From: CAVRZY01 sp963725415
Lineage (GTDB): Bacteria > Acidobacteriota > Terriglobia > Bryobacterales > Bryobacteraceae
DNA length: 50,036 nucleotides
Reading direction: 5' to 3'
NCBI GenBank assembly: GCA_963725415.1
Contig: CAVRZY010000142.1
Coordinates: 1-50,036 of the forward strand
Position numbers and translations under genes: made by a program. Positions 14,648 through 25,103 of this stretch are shown in pieces; position 1 is the stretch's first letter; every line of letters begins with the position of its first letter. The notes under the pieces were generated by a model. The model was not told the origin of the DNA, searched no databases, and was given only the letters and a program-made list of their open reading frames with translations.

Positions 14648-15578
14648 GGAGAGATTCGGCGGCAGCGCGGTTGGGCTGGTCGGGCAGGGGTGAGCGGTCG
14701 CGGGCTTCGCGGACTTGTTGAAACAGGTCGGCGGCGTGTTGTTTGACCTGATCGAGGGGCCAGTGGCCGCGCTTGATCTCGAGCAGCTCGGCAGCGTCGG
14801 GGCGGTAGACCTCCATCGAGCCTGTCTGGAGGAACTCCTTGCACATCCTCAGGAGGCGGATCGAGTGGGCGGCGTTCTTGGCGTCGTAACCGTGCTGGAG
14901 CACCAGGCGCTTGCGCTTCTCGCCCAGGTAGCCGAGGTTCTGGCCCTTCTTGTGGTAGCTGCGCCAGCGCTGGAGAAGGGCGGCGTCGGTCCAGGGGGAA
15001 TACAGGCGGTCGTGTTCCCGGTCGCCGCGCTGGGCCAGAACTTGCCCTTTGTGGTTGGGGTGGACGCCGCGAATCTTCAATTCCTTGTCCACGGCCAGGT
15101 ACTCGAGGAGTTCCGCCGGGTCCCTGGTTTCCATCTTGGCCAACTGGTCATGGGCGTAGCCGGCGAAGGCGTCGTAAACGTGCTTGCCGACGAACAGGGT
15201 GCGGTTTTCGATGAGCAGCTTGCCAGCAGGGGAGAGGCGGAGATAGTGCTCGGGGCGAAGCCAGAGGAGGCTGAGGATATTGGGGTTGCCCTGAAGGAGG
15301 AGCCGGACGGCCTTGCGGAGTTCATAGAAGATGCAGTCGTACGGCCCGTGTTTGCGCTCCTGGGTGCCACGGGAACCCCACTGCGAGAGCCCCAGGTAGC
15401 AGTTCTCGGGAGCGATGACGATGCCCATCACATCGATGTCATCGACGGAAAGGGGGTCGGAGGAGGGGACATACATGTTGTGGGCGATGGAGCCGCGGTA
15501 GGCCAGCAGGATGGTGCGGGGCGGGATGGGGCAGGCCGGTTCCAGTTCCGGCAGAGTCGGAGCCTTCCAGGTTTCCAT
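14607..15578 (-). CDS. RlaP-type predicted nucleotidyltransferase
   Basis: This 323-residue protein matches the DNA polymerase beta-like nucleotidyltransferases linked with RNA repair (RlaP / YcgL type). The core is RGSIAHNMYVPSSDP (Gly29-Ser30) with the acidic DDID at 46-49. Downstream, LLQGNPNILSLLWL and the GEKRKRLVLQHGYDAKNAAH region are typical of the family. The natural substrate is not known. It lies eight bases after the esterase-like gene on the same strand, probably co-transcribed, and overlaps the URO-D gene end to end. Confidence 0.85.
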   Translation of the reverse strand: METWKAPTLPELEPACPIPPRTILLAYRGSIAHNMYVPSSDPLSVDDIDVMGIVIAPENCYLGLSQWGSRGTQERKHGPYDCIFYELRKAVRLLLQGNPNILSLLWLRPEHYLRLSPAGKLLIENRTLFVGKHVYDAFAGYAHDQLAKMETRDPAELLEYLAVDKELKIRGVHPNHKGQVLAQRGDREHDRLYSPWTDAALLQRWRSYHKKGQNLGYLGEKRKRLVLQHGYDAKNAAHSIRLLRMCKEFLQTGSMEVYRPDAAELLEIKRGHWPLDQVKQHAADLFQQVREARDRSPLPDQPNRAAAESLLIQILRTEVLPAR

Positions 15579-15586
15579 GGGTGAGA

Positions 15587-16507
15587 CTAGCGGCGCCCTT
15601 TGAGGTGCCTGTCGAAGAAGGCGTCCACGGTGGCATTGATTTGCGGGCCGCCAAAGCCGTGGCCCGCGCCGGAGACGACCTGGAAGGTCACCTCGACGCC
15701 GGCTTTCTTGAGGGCTTCCGAGAGCAACTCGCTTTGGTTCAGTGGGACCGATTGATCCTGGTCGCCGTGCATGATCAGGAAGGGGGGATCATCCTTGCTG
15801 ATGTAGGTGATGGGGTTGGCGCGGCGGGCGTTGTCCAAGTTCTGCTGGGCGGGTCCGCCCAGGAGTTGGGATTCCGGGGAGTCGGGGGCGTTGTGGGCGA
15901 TGCGGCTGGGGAACTTGCCGATTTGGAGGAAGTCGGTGGGACCGAAGAAATCCACCACGGCCTGAACGCGGCTGGAGTATTTCAGATTGCCGAGGTTGCC
16001 TTCCAGGTTCTTGACTCCGCCGGAGGCGCCCAGCAGCGCCACCAGGTGACCGCCGGCCGAGGAGCCCCAGGCCCCGATGCGGTCAGGATCCAGGTTGTAC
16101 TGGGAGGCGTTGGCGCGCAGCCATCGCACGGCAGCCTTGCAGTCCTCGATTTGAGCAGGGAAGAGGGCTTCCTGGCTGAGGCGGTAATTGATGGAGGCCA
16201 CGGCGTAGCCGCGGCCGGCCTGCCGGATGGCGGGAGAATTCTCCTTGTTGCCGCCTCTCCAGGCGCCACCGTGAACCCAGAGGATCAACGGGAGCGGGCC
16301 GGGGGCGCGCTCGGGCAGGTAGAGATCCAGCAGCAGGTCTTTTTCGCCAACGCGGGCGTAAACCAGGCTTCGCTGGACGCTGACTCCCGCGGGTATTCTG
16401 GAGGCGGGCGGCGCGGGGGGCTTCTGCCCGGGTTGCGGCTGCGCCACAAGCCCGGAGCCGAAAGCCAGCAAACATAGCAGTGTCGTTGGGGCCATCATTG
16501 CCTTCAT
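15587..16507 (-). CDS. Secreted alpha/beta-hydrolase (esterase-like)
   Basis: The 306-residue product starts at ATG 16507 with a signal peptide, MKAMMAPTTLLCLLAFGSG. It then has the HGGAWRGG oxyanion motif, GSSAGGHL with nucleophile Ser150, GDQDQSVP supplying the acid, and GAGHGFGG supplying the histidine. This is the BD-FAE/esterase type with a full triad. An upstream start at 16621 is open, but that extension runs through an interspersed repeat and delays the signal peptide, so it is rejected. The substrate may be an acetylated sugar polymer or other ester. Confidence 0.85.
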   Translation of the reverse strand: MKAMMAPTTLLCLLAFGSGLVAQPQPGQKPPAPPASRIPAGVSVQRSLVYARVGEKDLLLDLYLPERAPGPLPLILWVHGGAWRGGNKENSPAIRQAGRGYAVASINYRLSQEALFPAQIEDCKAAVRWLRANASQYNLDPDRIGAWGSSAGGHLVALLGASGGVKNLEGNLGNLKYSSRVQAVVDFFGPTDFLQIGKFPSRIAHNAPDSPESQLLGGPAQQNLDNARRANPITYISKDDPPFLIMHGDQDQSVPLNQSELLSEALKKAGVEVTFQVVSGAGHGFGGPQINATVDAFFDRHLKGRR

Positions 16508-16570
16508 CCGCAGAGGGAAGAATGTACCACAGCGGAATCGCGAGGCGGTAGTGGATGGGACAGCTCCGTC

Positions 16571-16662
16571 TCTCTTGAAGGTTCCCGTAGGTTGTTGATT
16601 CGACGGCGAGCCCATTTTCATGCTCGCGGGCGGCGGTCACCGCCATTGCTCAGACTGTCCCC
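16571..16662 (+). repeat. Interspersed hairpin repeat family, copy A
   Basis: This copy shares ordered blocks with 46163-46258 (opposite strand): CTCTCT, GTTGTTGATTC, GCCCATTTTCAT within a hairpin, a second hairpin, and GACTGTCCCC. Here stem 1 is GCGAGC/GCTCGC around CCATTTTCAT, and stem 2 is GGCGGT/ACCGCC. Stem sequences differ between copies while pairing is kept. It lies just upstream of the esterase gene. Confidence 0.65.
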
Positions 16663-16695
16663 GGTTTGTGAAAACGCCCCGTCTGTCCCCGGTTT
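16655..16695. repeat. Paired CTGTCCCCGGTTT direct repeats
   Basis: The 13-mer occurs at 16655-16667 and 16683-16695, 28 bases apart, just upstream of ribBA. The first overlaps the end of the interspersed hairpin repeat. No FMN riboswitch is recognisable before ribBA. Confidence 0.7.
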
Positions 16696-16726
16696 TCGGT
16701 TCTCGAATTTCCTAGAATGAAGGGGT

Positions 16727-17857
16727 ATGCCGTTCGCTGCGATTGGGGAGGCGCTGGAGGAGATGCGGGCCGGACGGATGCTGGTGGTGGCGGATGACGA
16801 GGACCGGGAGAACGAAGGGGATCTGACGGTGGCCGCGCAGGAGGTCACGCCGGAGATTGTGAATTTCATGGCGACGCACGGGCGAGGCCTGATTTGCCTG
16901 GCACTGACGCAGCAGCGCTGTGAGGAGCTGCATCTGCAACCCATGACGTCCACGAATACCTCGCGGTTCGGGACGGCGTTTTGCGAATCCATCGATGCGC
17001 GGGAAGGGACGAGCACGGGGATCTCGGCGGCCGACCGGGCGCAGACCATCCGTGTGGCCATCAAGCCGGGGACGCGGCCCGGTGATTTGGCGCGTCCGGG
17101 CCATGTGTTCCCGTTGCGCGCGCGCGAGGGTGGTGTTCTGGTTCGGGCGGGGCAGACGGAGGCGGCCGTAGACCTGGCGCGGCTGGCGGGGCTAGTCCCG
17201 GCGGGGGTGATCTGCGAAGTCATGAACGAGGACGGCAGCATGGCCCGGGCGCCGCAGCTCGAGGAATTCTGCCACCGGCACGGGCTGAAAATGATTTCGG
17301 TGGCCGAGCTGATTCGCTACCGGCTGGCCAACGAGCGCTTCGTACGGCGTCTGGCCGAGGGCTCGCTGGTGACCGAGTTTGGCGAGTTTCGGACGGTCGC
17401 CTACACGGCCTCGATCGACCCGGAGATGCACCTGGCGCTGGTGAAGGGGGAGGTCAGCGGGCGCGAGGGCGTGCTGGTGCGGATGCACTCGCACTGCGTC
17501 TACGGGGATGTGTTCGGGGCCACCTCCTGCGACTGCCAGAGGATGATTCGGGTTTCGCTGGAGCGGATCGCGGAGGAGGGTCTGGGCGTGCTGGTGTACC
17601 TGCATCAGACCGGGCGCGGAGTGCGGATCGTCCCAGGGAAGGACGCGAACCAATTGGCCTCGCACGGCCTCGATTGGATGCTCCCCGCCAGCGCCGGCCA
17701 GCAGAGACGGCTGCAATACGAAAGCGGCATCGGCGCGCAGATCCTGTCGGATCTGGGCCTTCACACCATCCGGCTGCTGACGAACCATCCCCGCAAGTTC
17801 GTGGGGCTGGAAGCGTTTGGCATCGACATCGTGGAGCAGGTGCCAGTGGGGATGTAG
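16727..17857 (+). CDS. ribBA: RibBA-like riboflavin enzyme with altered residues in both active sites
   Basis: RibBA makes dihydroxybutanone phosphate (N-terminal half) and opens GTP (C-terminal half) for riboflavin synthesis. The 376-residue product keeps EDRENEGD (25-32), HGRGLICL and the zinc triad Cys257, Cys268, Cys270. However, the usual RxGHTE reads RAGQTE, so the metal-binding His is Gln143. The cyclohydrolase II region normally DxRDYGIGAQ reads RLQYESGIGAQ (328-338), losing the Asp and Arg. RQEGRG is also HQTGRG. It may be inactive, have changed function, or work with a separate canonical enzyme. Overall homology is certain; activity is doubtful. Confidence 0.88.
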   Translation: MPFAAIGEALEEMRAGRMLVVADDEDRENEGDLTVAAQEVTPEIVNFMATHGRGLICLALTQQRCEELHLQPMTSTNTSRFGTAFCESIDAREGTSTGISAADRAQTIRVAIKPGTRPGDLARPGHVFPLRAREGGVLVRAGQTEAAVDLARLAGLVPAGVICEVMNEDGSMARAPQLEEFCHRHGLKMISVAELIRYRLANERFVRRLAEGSLVTEFGEFRTVAYTASIDPEMHLALVKGEVSGREGVLVRMHSHCVYGDVFGATSCDCQRMIRVSLERIAEEGLGVLVYLHQTGRGVRIVPGKDANQLASHGLDWMLPASAGQQRRLQYESGIGAQILSDLGLHTIRLLTNHPRKFVGLEAFGIDIVEQVPVGM

Positions 17858-17896
17858 CGCTCAGCCGTCAGCCAGAAAGTGAACATCTGGTACTAT

Positions 17897-17925
17897 CGTC
17901 AGGCTGGGGCGGGGAAAGGTATAAT
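17897..17925 (+). promoter_or_regulatory. Possible sigma-70 promoter for the 17944 gene
   Basis: A perfect TATAAT (17920-17925) lies 18 bases before the ATG. The -35 region is weak (CGTCAG with 17-base spacing). The short leader leaves room for GGCAGGA as ribosome-binding site. Confidence 0.4.
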
Positions 17926-17943
17926 CGGGCAGGAACTATTGCT

Positions 17944-18972
17944 ATGGCTGTCATGAGAAAAGTGCTGCTGTGCTTGTGGTTGATGGCCGGTTTGGCCGGG
18001 GCCGCCGAATCGGCGTTGCTGCGCCTGGTGATGCCGGATGCGGCGGTGATCATCGGAATCAACGTCAATCAAATCAAGTCCTCGCCTATCTCCGAGGCTG
18101 TATTTTCGGGAATCGAGTCGTCTGACGAGTCGCTGAAAACACTGATCGGAGCCACGGGATTCGATATGCGCCGGGATCTGCTGGAGGTTGTGATTGCGGG
18201 GCCGGCGGGAGGAACCAAGAAACGTGGGCTTCTGCTGGTGCGGGGGTCATTTGACACCGAGCGATTCCTGAGCCTGGCGCGGGCGGTGCGGGCATCCGTG
18301 ACGAGTTACCAGGGGATTCAGATCGTGTCCGGCGGGGAGAAGGAACCCTTTGCGCTGGCCTGGCTGGACGACTCGATTTTGGTGGGAGGGGATCAGGAAA
18401 GCGTGCGGGCGGCGATTGCGCGGCATCGTTCCAGCAGCCGCCTGTATCCCAGGTTGCTGGCCAAGGCCAGCGAACTCAGCCAGGCCTTCGATGCCTGGGG
18501 CGTTTCGGTCATGCCCGTATCCGAGTTGGCCGGGGGAGTCCCAGACCCGAAGCTCAAGGGAGCGCTTCAGGGCGATGTGCTGAAAGCCATCGAGCAGGCA
18601 AGCGGCGGCGTGAAGTTCGGGACCAGACTTCAGGCCTCGGTGGAACTGACCACTCGGACGGAAAAGGGAGCTGCCGCGCTGCGGGATGTGCTTCAGTTCT
18701 TCGCCGGGCTGGCGCTGGCGGAGGCGCACAAGACGCAGCCGGCAGTTCCTTTGGAGGACGTGCGGCTAACGGTGCAAGGCAGGAGCGTGAAGTTGTCGTT
18801 GGAGATTTCAGAGCAGCAAGTGGCCCAGATGATCCAGGCGCAGCGGCAGGGGAGGCGGGGAGAACCGAAGAGCACAGAGGTGGTGATTTACGGAACGGAG
18901 CAGGAAGCGAGCGCGCCGGCTGCTTCGGCCGGGCAGGAGACCCGGGTGGTGACGTTGCCGGGACCGAAGTAG
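17944..18972 (+). CDS. Secreted protein of unknown function
   Basis: The 342-residue product starts MAVMRKVLLCLWLMAGLAGA, a clear signal peptide, then SALLRLVMPDAAVIIGINV. It has alternating alpha/beta segments with LLLVRGSFD and SILVGGDQESVRAAI. This pattern, from memory, occurs in exported proteins of Acidobacteria without a known role. A C-terminal alanine/serine-rich tail follows. An open frame extends upstream to 17674 but lies inside ribBA, so the ATG next to the TATAAT is preferred. It precedes the kinase gene by 31 bases. Confidence 0.75.
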   Translation: MAVMRKVLLCLWLMAGLAGAAESALLRLVMPDAAVIIGINVNQIKSSPISEAVFSGIESSDESLKTLIGATGFDMRRDLLEVVIAGPAGGTKKRGLLLVRGSFDTERFLSLARAVRASVTSYQGIQIVSGGEKEPFALAWLDDSILVGGDQESVRAAIARHRSSSRLYPRLLAKASELSQAFDAWGVSVMPVSELAGGVPDPKLKGALQGDVLKAIEQASGGVKFGTRLQASVELTTRTEKGAAALRDVLQFFAGLALAEAHKTQPAVPLEDVRLTVQGRSVKLSLEISEQQVAQMIQAQRQGRRGEPKSTEVVIYGTEQEASAPAASAGQETRVVTLPGPK

Positions 18973-19003
18973 GCGCGAGCGCTAGGTCTTCTCCTGAGGC
19001 TAA

Positions 19004-21552
19004 ATGCCGCCACAGTCCAGTCCTACACCGCCTGGCCCTGGTGGGGTTGATCCCATGGTGGGCCGCGTGGTCGGGCACTATCGGCTGCTGCGGCGGATCG
19101 GCGAGGGCGGCATGGGCGTGGTTTATGCCGCCGAACGCGCCGACGAGTTTCGCAGGCGTGTCGCCATCAAGCTGGTGCGTTACACGCTGGAAACGCCCGA
19201 AGTCCTGGGCCGGTTTCACACCGAGCGGCAGACCCTGGCGTTGCTCTCCCACCCCAACATCGTCACCCTGCTGGACGGCGGCGCCACCCCGGACGGCATG
19301 CCGTACTTGGTGATGGATTTCGTCGAAGGCAGACCTATCGACGAATACTGTGAGGAGCGGCGGCTGCCCGTGGCCGATCGGCTGCATCTGTTTGTGGAGG
19401 TCTGCGCCGCGGTGCAATACGCCCACCAGAACCTGGTGGTGCACTGCGACCTCAAACCCGGCAACATCCTGGTGACCGCCGAGGGCGCGCCGAAGCTCCT
19501 GGATTTCGGCATTGCCAAGCTGCTGGAGCCACATACCCTGGGGATGACCGGCTACATGACCCAGGCCGGGCAGCGCCCGTTCACCCCGGCCTACGCCAGC
19601 CCCGAGCAAGTGCGCGGCGAGCCGGTAACGACCGCCACCGACGTCTATGCACTGGGTGCGATCCTCTATCGTCTGCTGACGGGTCATTCGCCGTACCGCT
19701 TTCGGACCGAGTCCGCCGCCGAGATCATCGAGGCGGTCTGCTCGCAGGAGGCGCAGCGGGCGAGTGCGGTTGTCTCGGAGAGTGATCCGGAGAAGCTGCG
19801 GCGCCGGCTGGAAGGGGACCTGGACGCGATTCTGCTGAAGGCCCTGCGCAAGGAACCCCAGAACCGCTACGGCTCGGTGGAACAGTTCGCCGACGACATC
19901 CGGCGCCACCTGGAGGGGCGCCCGGTGGCGGCCCGGAAGGGCACCTTTCGCTATCGCGCCGCCAAGTTCATCCGGCGCAATCGGATTATGGCCGCGGCTG
20001 CCGCCCTCAGTGCTCTGGCGATCACCGCCGGCATTATCGGAGTGGCCTGGCAGGCGCACGTGGCGCTGGCTGCCAAAGCTCGTGCCGAACGCCGCTTCAA
20101 CGACGTGCGCAAGCTCTCCAACTTCCTGCTGTTCGATTTCCACGACGCCGTCCAGAAGCTCCCAGGCTCGACCCCGGTGCAGGAACTGCTGGTCAAGCGC
20201 TCCCTGGGCTATCTGGACGGCCTGGCAGCGGAAGCTTCCGGCGACCCCGGTCTCCAGCTCGAGCTGGTGGAGGCCTACATCAAGTTTGGTGACGTGCAGG
20301 GCAACCCCTACAACCCCAATCTCGGCGACACGGCCGGCGCCATGGCCAGCTATCGAAAGGCGCTGGCGATTGCCGAGCCGCTCGCCCGCTCGGATCCCGG
20401 CAACCCTGGCGTGGCGCGCGCCCAGGCCCGTCTGCACTCTCATATGGGCGACGTTCTGTTCCTCAATCGCCAGATGTCTGATGCCACCTCGCAGGCCCGC
20501 ACCGCGGTCGCCATTCTGGAGAAGCTGGCCGCCTCCCAGCCCCGTGATATCGAGGTCCGTATCGACCTCGCTGGCGGTTACGAGGGACTCGGCGACCAAC
20601 TCGGCAAGGGCCTCAGCGACAAGGCGGGGGCCCTCGACAACTACCGGAAATCCCTGGCACATTGGCAGGCGGCGATCCAGATCGATCCCCAAAACCTGCG
20701 CGCCCGCCGCGCCTCGGCCGGGCTGAACATGAAGATCGCCGACATCCAGCTTGAGAACGATGCGCGGGGGCACTCGAGACTCTTCGGAAAGCCCTGGCCA
20801 TTCTGGAGGCCCTGCCCCAGGCCGAGCAAGCCTCTGTCCCTTCGCGCCGGCTTGAGGCGTCCCTACTCCAGCGCATGGCCGACTGTTTCTGGGAACTGGA
20901 CGACAACAAAGCCTCTCTGGAGCACTTTCGGAAGGCTTCGGAGGTCTTCGCCGCGCTGGCAGGGCTGGACCCCACCAACAGCCGCGCCCAGTTCGACCTG
21001 GTGGTGGTGCTGAACAACGCCGGGCAGATCCTGGAGGCTACCGGGGACATTGGTGGCGCGCTCCGCAACTACGGCCAAGTGGCCGACATCCTGGAGAAGC
21101 TGGTCAAGGCCGATCCCGCCAATATCACCTGGCGCGCTCATCTTTCCGAGATCCTGGTGCGCATCGGCGGCTTGCTCCAGAAGACCGGACAGGCCACTGA
21201 GGCTCACCGCCAGACTGCCCGCGGGCTCCGGGTGGCCAAAGAGCTGGCCGAGAAAAGCGAAACACCGGCCGCCGAACTCAACCGTGCAGCCCGGCTTTTG
21301 GTCACCTGCATTCCGGCGGAGCTGCGTGAACCGCAGACCGCGCTGCGCTACGCCCAGCGCGCCGTCGCACTGAGCAAAGCCTCCGACGCCTATGCCCTCG
21401 ACACCCTGGCCGAGGCCTACATCCAAAGCGGTAACAAGGAAGCCGCTCGCGAGACGATTCAAAAGGGCTTGGCGCTGGTGCCCGCTGGCCCGGGAGATCA
21501 GAAGCCCTGGCTGCGCCGGCTGCTGGAGGGCAAGCTGGCCCGGGTGAAGTAG
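19004..21552 (+). CDS. Membrane Ser/Thr protein kinase with TPR repeats (single-base frameshift)
   Basis: The kinase domain (residues 25 to about 290) has GEGGMGVVY (33-41), VAIK with Lys56, HCDLKPGN (147-154) and DFG (167-169). Cys148 replaces the usual Arg of HRD, making it a non-RD kinase. A transmembrane helix (about residues 327-345) separates it from extracytoplasmic TPR repeats. The frame breaks in the G run 20766-20770. One added G restores DARGALETLRKAL and yields 849 codons ending at 21552. The length becomes divisible by three only with this correction. It probably senses envelope signals and phosphorylates cytoplasmic targets. Confidence 0.85.
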
Positions 21553-21594
21553 GAGGGGCCTCGGGCCGGTCAATGCTATAGTGGGAATTCCCGC

Positions 21595-24262
21595 ATGCAA
21601 CTTGAGAAGGTCTATGAACCCCAACGGTTCGAACCGCATTGGGCACAGTGGTGGATTGAGTGCGGCGTATTCGGGGCTTCGGTAGAGGCCCCGGGCCCGG
21701 TCTTTTCGCTGGTCATTCCGCCGCCCAACGTCACCGGGTCGCTGCACATCGGGCATATGCTCGAGCACGCCGAAATCGACGTGACGATCCGCTGGCACCG
21801 CATGCGCGGCGACAACACCCTGTGGCTGCCGGGCACCGACCACGCCGGCATCGCCACGCAGATGCTGGTGGAACGCCAGCTTGCGGAGGAAGGCTTGGAC
21901 CGGCGCACGGTGGGACGCGAGGAATTCGAGAAGCGCGTCTGGGCCTGGAAGGAACGCTACGGGGACACCATCAAGCGCCAAATGACCCGTATGGGCGCCA
22001 GTTGCGACTGGAGCCGCGAGCGTTTCACGTTGGACCCCGGCTTGTCGCGCGCGGTGCGCGAAATCTTCGTGCGGCTGTACGAAAAGGGCCTCATCTACCG
22101 CGGCGAGTACATGGTCAACTGGTGCCCGCAGTGCCACACGGCGCTTTCGGACCTGGAGGTGGTGCACGACGAGGGGCCCGGGAATCTGTGGCACATCCGC
22201 TATCCGGTCAACGGCGCGCCACGCTTCGTGGTGGTGGCTACCACCCGGCCAGAAACCATGCTGGGCGACACCGCGGTGGCGGTAAACCCCAGCGACGAGC
22301 GCTACCGCGACCTGCACGGCAAGACGGTGCAGTTGCCGCTGATGGACCGCACCATCCCGATCATCCTGGATGAGATCGCCGATCCCCAGTTCGCTTCCGG
22401 CGCCGTCAAGGTCACGCCGGCTCACGACCTGAACGACTTCGAAGCCGGCAAGCGCCACAACCTCCCCAAGATCCAGGTCATCGACGACACCGGTCACATG
22501 ACGGCCGAAGCCGGCGTCTACGCGGGACTCGACCGCTTCGAGGCGCGCCGCCGCGTGGTGGCCGACCTGACGGATCTGGGGCTGATCGAGAAAATCGAAC
22601 CCTACACCGTGAGCCTGGGCAAGTGCCAGCGCTCGAAGACCCCCGTGGAGCCCCTCATCTCGATCCAATGGTTCGTGAAGACCAAACCGCTGGCGGAGCC
22701 GGCCATCCGGGCCGTGGAAGAGGGCCGCATCCGTTTCATCCCCGAGAACTGGGCCAAGACCTACTTCGAGTGGATGTACAACATCCGCGACTGGTGCATC
22801 TCGCGGCAGCTCTGGTGGGGGCATCGCATCCCGGCCTGGCATTGCCAGGACTGCGTCGGAACCACGGTGGCACGGCAGACGCCGCCGGCCTGTAGGCACT
22901 GCGGCTCGGCCCGCATCCAGCAAGACCCTGACGTGCTGGACACCTGGTTCAGCTCCGCGCTCTGGCCCTTTTCGACGCTGGGCTGGCCGGACCGCACCGA
23001 GGACCTCAAGACCTACTATCCGACTTCGCTGCTGATTACCGGCTTTGACATCCTGTTCTTCTGGGTAGCACGCATGATCATGATGGGGCTGGAGGCGGCC
23101 GGTGATGTGCCTTTCCGCGAGGTTTACATCCACGGGCTGGTGCGGGATGCCGAGCGCCAAAAGATGTCCAAGACGCGGGGCAATGTGGTTGACCCTCTGG
23201 AGGTCACCGAGCAGTATGGGACGGATGCCGTGCGGATGGCGCTGCTGCTGGGGGCGGCGCCGGGCACCGACATCGTCCTCACCGACGAGCGCATGCTCAG
23301 CGCACGTTCCTTTGCCAACAAGATCTGGAACGCCGCCCGCTTCGTCTTTTTGAGTATGGAGCGCTCCGGGGTTGAGGGCTGGCTGCCGCAACCGGGCGCC
23401 CCACGCCTGGCTGAACCCTCCGGCCCCGAGGTTCCGCTGGAAGACCGCTGGATCTTCAGCCGGCTGAATCGCTGCGCTGACCTGGCGGGGCGCGCCATCG
23501 ACCGCTACCGCTACCACGAAGCCGCCCAGACACTGTGGCAGTTTTTCTGGCACGAATTCTGCGACTGGTACGTGGAAATCAAGAAGCTGCGCTTCGGCGA
23601 GAACTCCGGTCTTACCGCGGATTGGCGCAACATGCTCACGGTCTTCGACAGCGCGCTGCGGCTGCTCCACCCCATCATGCCCTTCCTCACCGAAGAGTTG
23701 TGGCAGCGGCTAGCCAGAGACTCACAGGGACATCCCATTTCGATTGCGCTGGCGAAGTACCCCGAATACGATCCTGGGGCCGAGGACCTGGAGGCCGAGC
23801 GCGAAATGGAAATGCTCCAGGAGATAGTTACCTGGGCGCGCAATCTGCGCGCCGAGATGAAGCTGGATCCCCGGCAGGTGTTAGAGGCGGAGCTGTTTTC
23901 GCGCGGCGCTGCGGCTCAGGTGGCCCGGCAGCAGATCGAGGCCATCCAGAAACTGGCCGGCGTCAGACTCGAAGTGAGCAGCGAACCGCTGCCTCGAGGC
24001 GCAGGGCGCCGTGCGTTCCAGCACCGACTTCGACCTGCTCCTGCGCGTCCCCGTGACCCAGGTGGATGCGCAGCGCCAGCGCCTCGTCAAGGAGATTGAA
24101 CAACTGGAGAGGCTCATCGCCAGCTCCGAGCGGCAGCTCGGCAACCGGGAATTCCTGGCCCGCGCTCCCGAGAAAGTCGTGGACTCGATCCGCCAAAAAC
24201 TGGTCGAATACCAGGCGCAACTGGAAAAGAGCCGCGAAGCGCTGGCCGCGCTCAACCGCTGA
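21595..24262 (+). CDS. valS: Valyl-tRNA synthetase (single-base frameshift near the C-terminus)
   Basis: This enzyme charges tRNA-Val. HIGH is at 51-54 within PPPNVTGSLHIGHM, KMSKT starts at 523, and the editing-domain TTRPETMLGDTAV is present. The frame breaks at about 23992: reading on gives a nonsense tail to 24099, while removing one C restores EAQGAVRSSTDFDLLLRVP. The normal C-terminal coiled coil (VDAQRQRLVKEIEQLERLI) then runs to 24262. The corrected length is 888 residues, normal for ValS. As valS is essential, a base-calling error is more likely than a real mutation. Its stop overlaps nadC by one base. Confidence 0.93.
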
Positions 24263-25101
24263 TGCCCTTCGAAGTGAACCATCCCGAGATCCTGGAGGCC
24301 GTCCGGCGGGCGCTGGAGGAAGACCTCGGCCCGGGCGATGTGACCTCCGAGGCCTGCATCCCCGCGGATCAGAGCGCGGAAGGGCGCTTCATCGCGCGCC
24401 AGGAGCTGGTGCTTGCCGGTCTCGAGTTGCTGCCGGTGATTTACCAGATGCGTGGCGGAGTTGACCAGCTCAAGCTGTACCAAGCGAGCGGCGATTGGGT
24501 GCCATGCGGCGCACCTTTGGCCTGGGTGAGGGGTCGTGCGCGCACCCTGCTGGAGTGCGAGCGGGTGGCCCTGAATTTCCTGCAACGCCTCAGCGGCATC
24601 GCCACCCTGGCCCACTGCTACGTGGATGCGGTGGCCGGAACCCGGTGCCGCATCCTGGATACCCGCAAGACCACTCCCGGTCTGCGGCGCCTGGAGAAGC
24701 TGGCCGCCGCGGCCGGCGGAGTGATGAACCACCGCATGGGACTGTACGACGCCATTCTCATCAAGAACAACCACATCGTGGCCGCGGGTGGTGTGCGCCC
24801 GGCCATCGAGCGCGCCCGGCGCGCCGGGCTGCCCATCGAAATCGAGGTGCGCACCCTGGAGGAACTCGACGAGGCGCTGGAATGCGGCGCCGAGCGGCTC
24901 CTGCTCGACAACCTAAGCCCACAGGAGGCGGCCGAACAAATTCGCCGCGTGGCGGGCCGCGCCGAGGTTGAACTCTCCGGCGGAATCACCCTCGAGAGCG
25001 TGCGCGCTTACGCCGAAGCGGGCGCCGGCTTCGTCTCCAGCGGCGCCATCACCCACTCCGCTCCGGCGGTCAACATCAATTTCCGGCTGCAACTGGTTTG
25101 A
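24262..25101 (+). CDS. nadC: Nicotinate-nucleotide pyrophosphorylase (quinolinate phosphoribosyltransferase)
   Basis: This 279-residue enzyme converts quinolinate and PRPP to nicotinate mononucleotide in NAD synthesis. Family motifs are clear: EEDLGPGDVTSEA near the N-terminus, ERVALNFLQRLSGIATL, RILDTRKTTPGLR for substrate binding, ILIKNNHI, and ELSGGI with GAITHSAP at the end. The start ATG overlaps the valS stop (TGATG), so translation is probably coupled. The neighbours birA and coaX also serve cofactor metabolism. Confidence 0.95.
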   Translation: MPFEVNHPEILEAVRRALEEDLGPGDVTSEACIPADQSAEGRFIARQELVLAGLELLPVIYQMRGGVDQLKLYQASGDWVPCGAPLAWVRGRARTLLECERVALNFLQRLSGIATLAHCYVDAVAGTRCRILDTRKTTPGLRRLEKLAAAAGGVMNHRMGLYDAILIKNNHIVAAGGVRPAIERARRAGLPIEIEVRTLEELDEALECGAERLLLDNLSPQEAAEQIRRVAGRAEVELSGGITLESVRAYAEAGAGFVSSGAITHSAPAVNINFRLQLV

Positions 25102-25103
25102 CT

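Noticed and set aside
16600..16726. Possible FMN riboswitch before ribBA
   Set aside because: The conserved RFN-element core is not seen; the space is filled by repeat sequence.
18554..20773. 739-codon minus-strand frame
   Set aside because: It is antisense to the kinase gene; the kinase motifs are on the plus strand.
21574..21592. TATAGT and the palindrome GGGAATTCCC before valS as regulator site
   Set aside because: The palindrome is short and contains a simple EcoRI-like core; no -35 box or second copy supports it.
20863..23670. 935-codon minus-strand frame
   Set aside because: It is antisense to the kinase C-terminus and valS and has no known domain.
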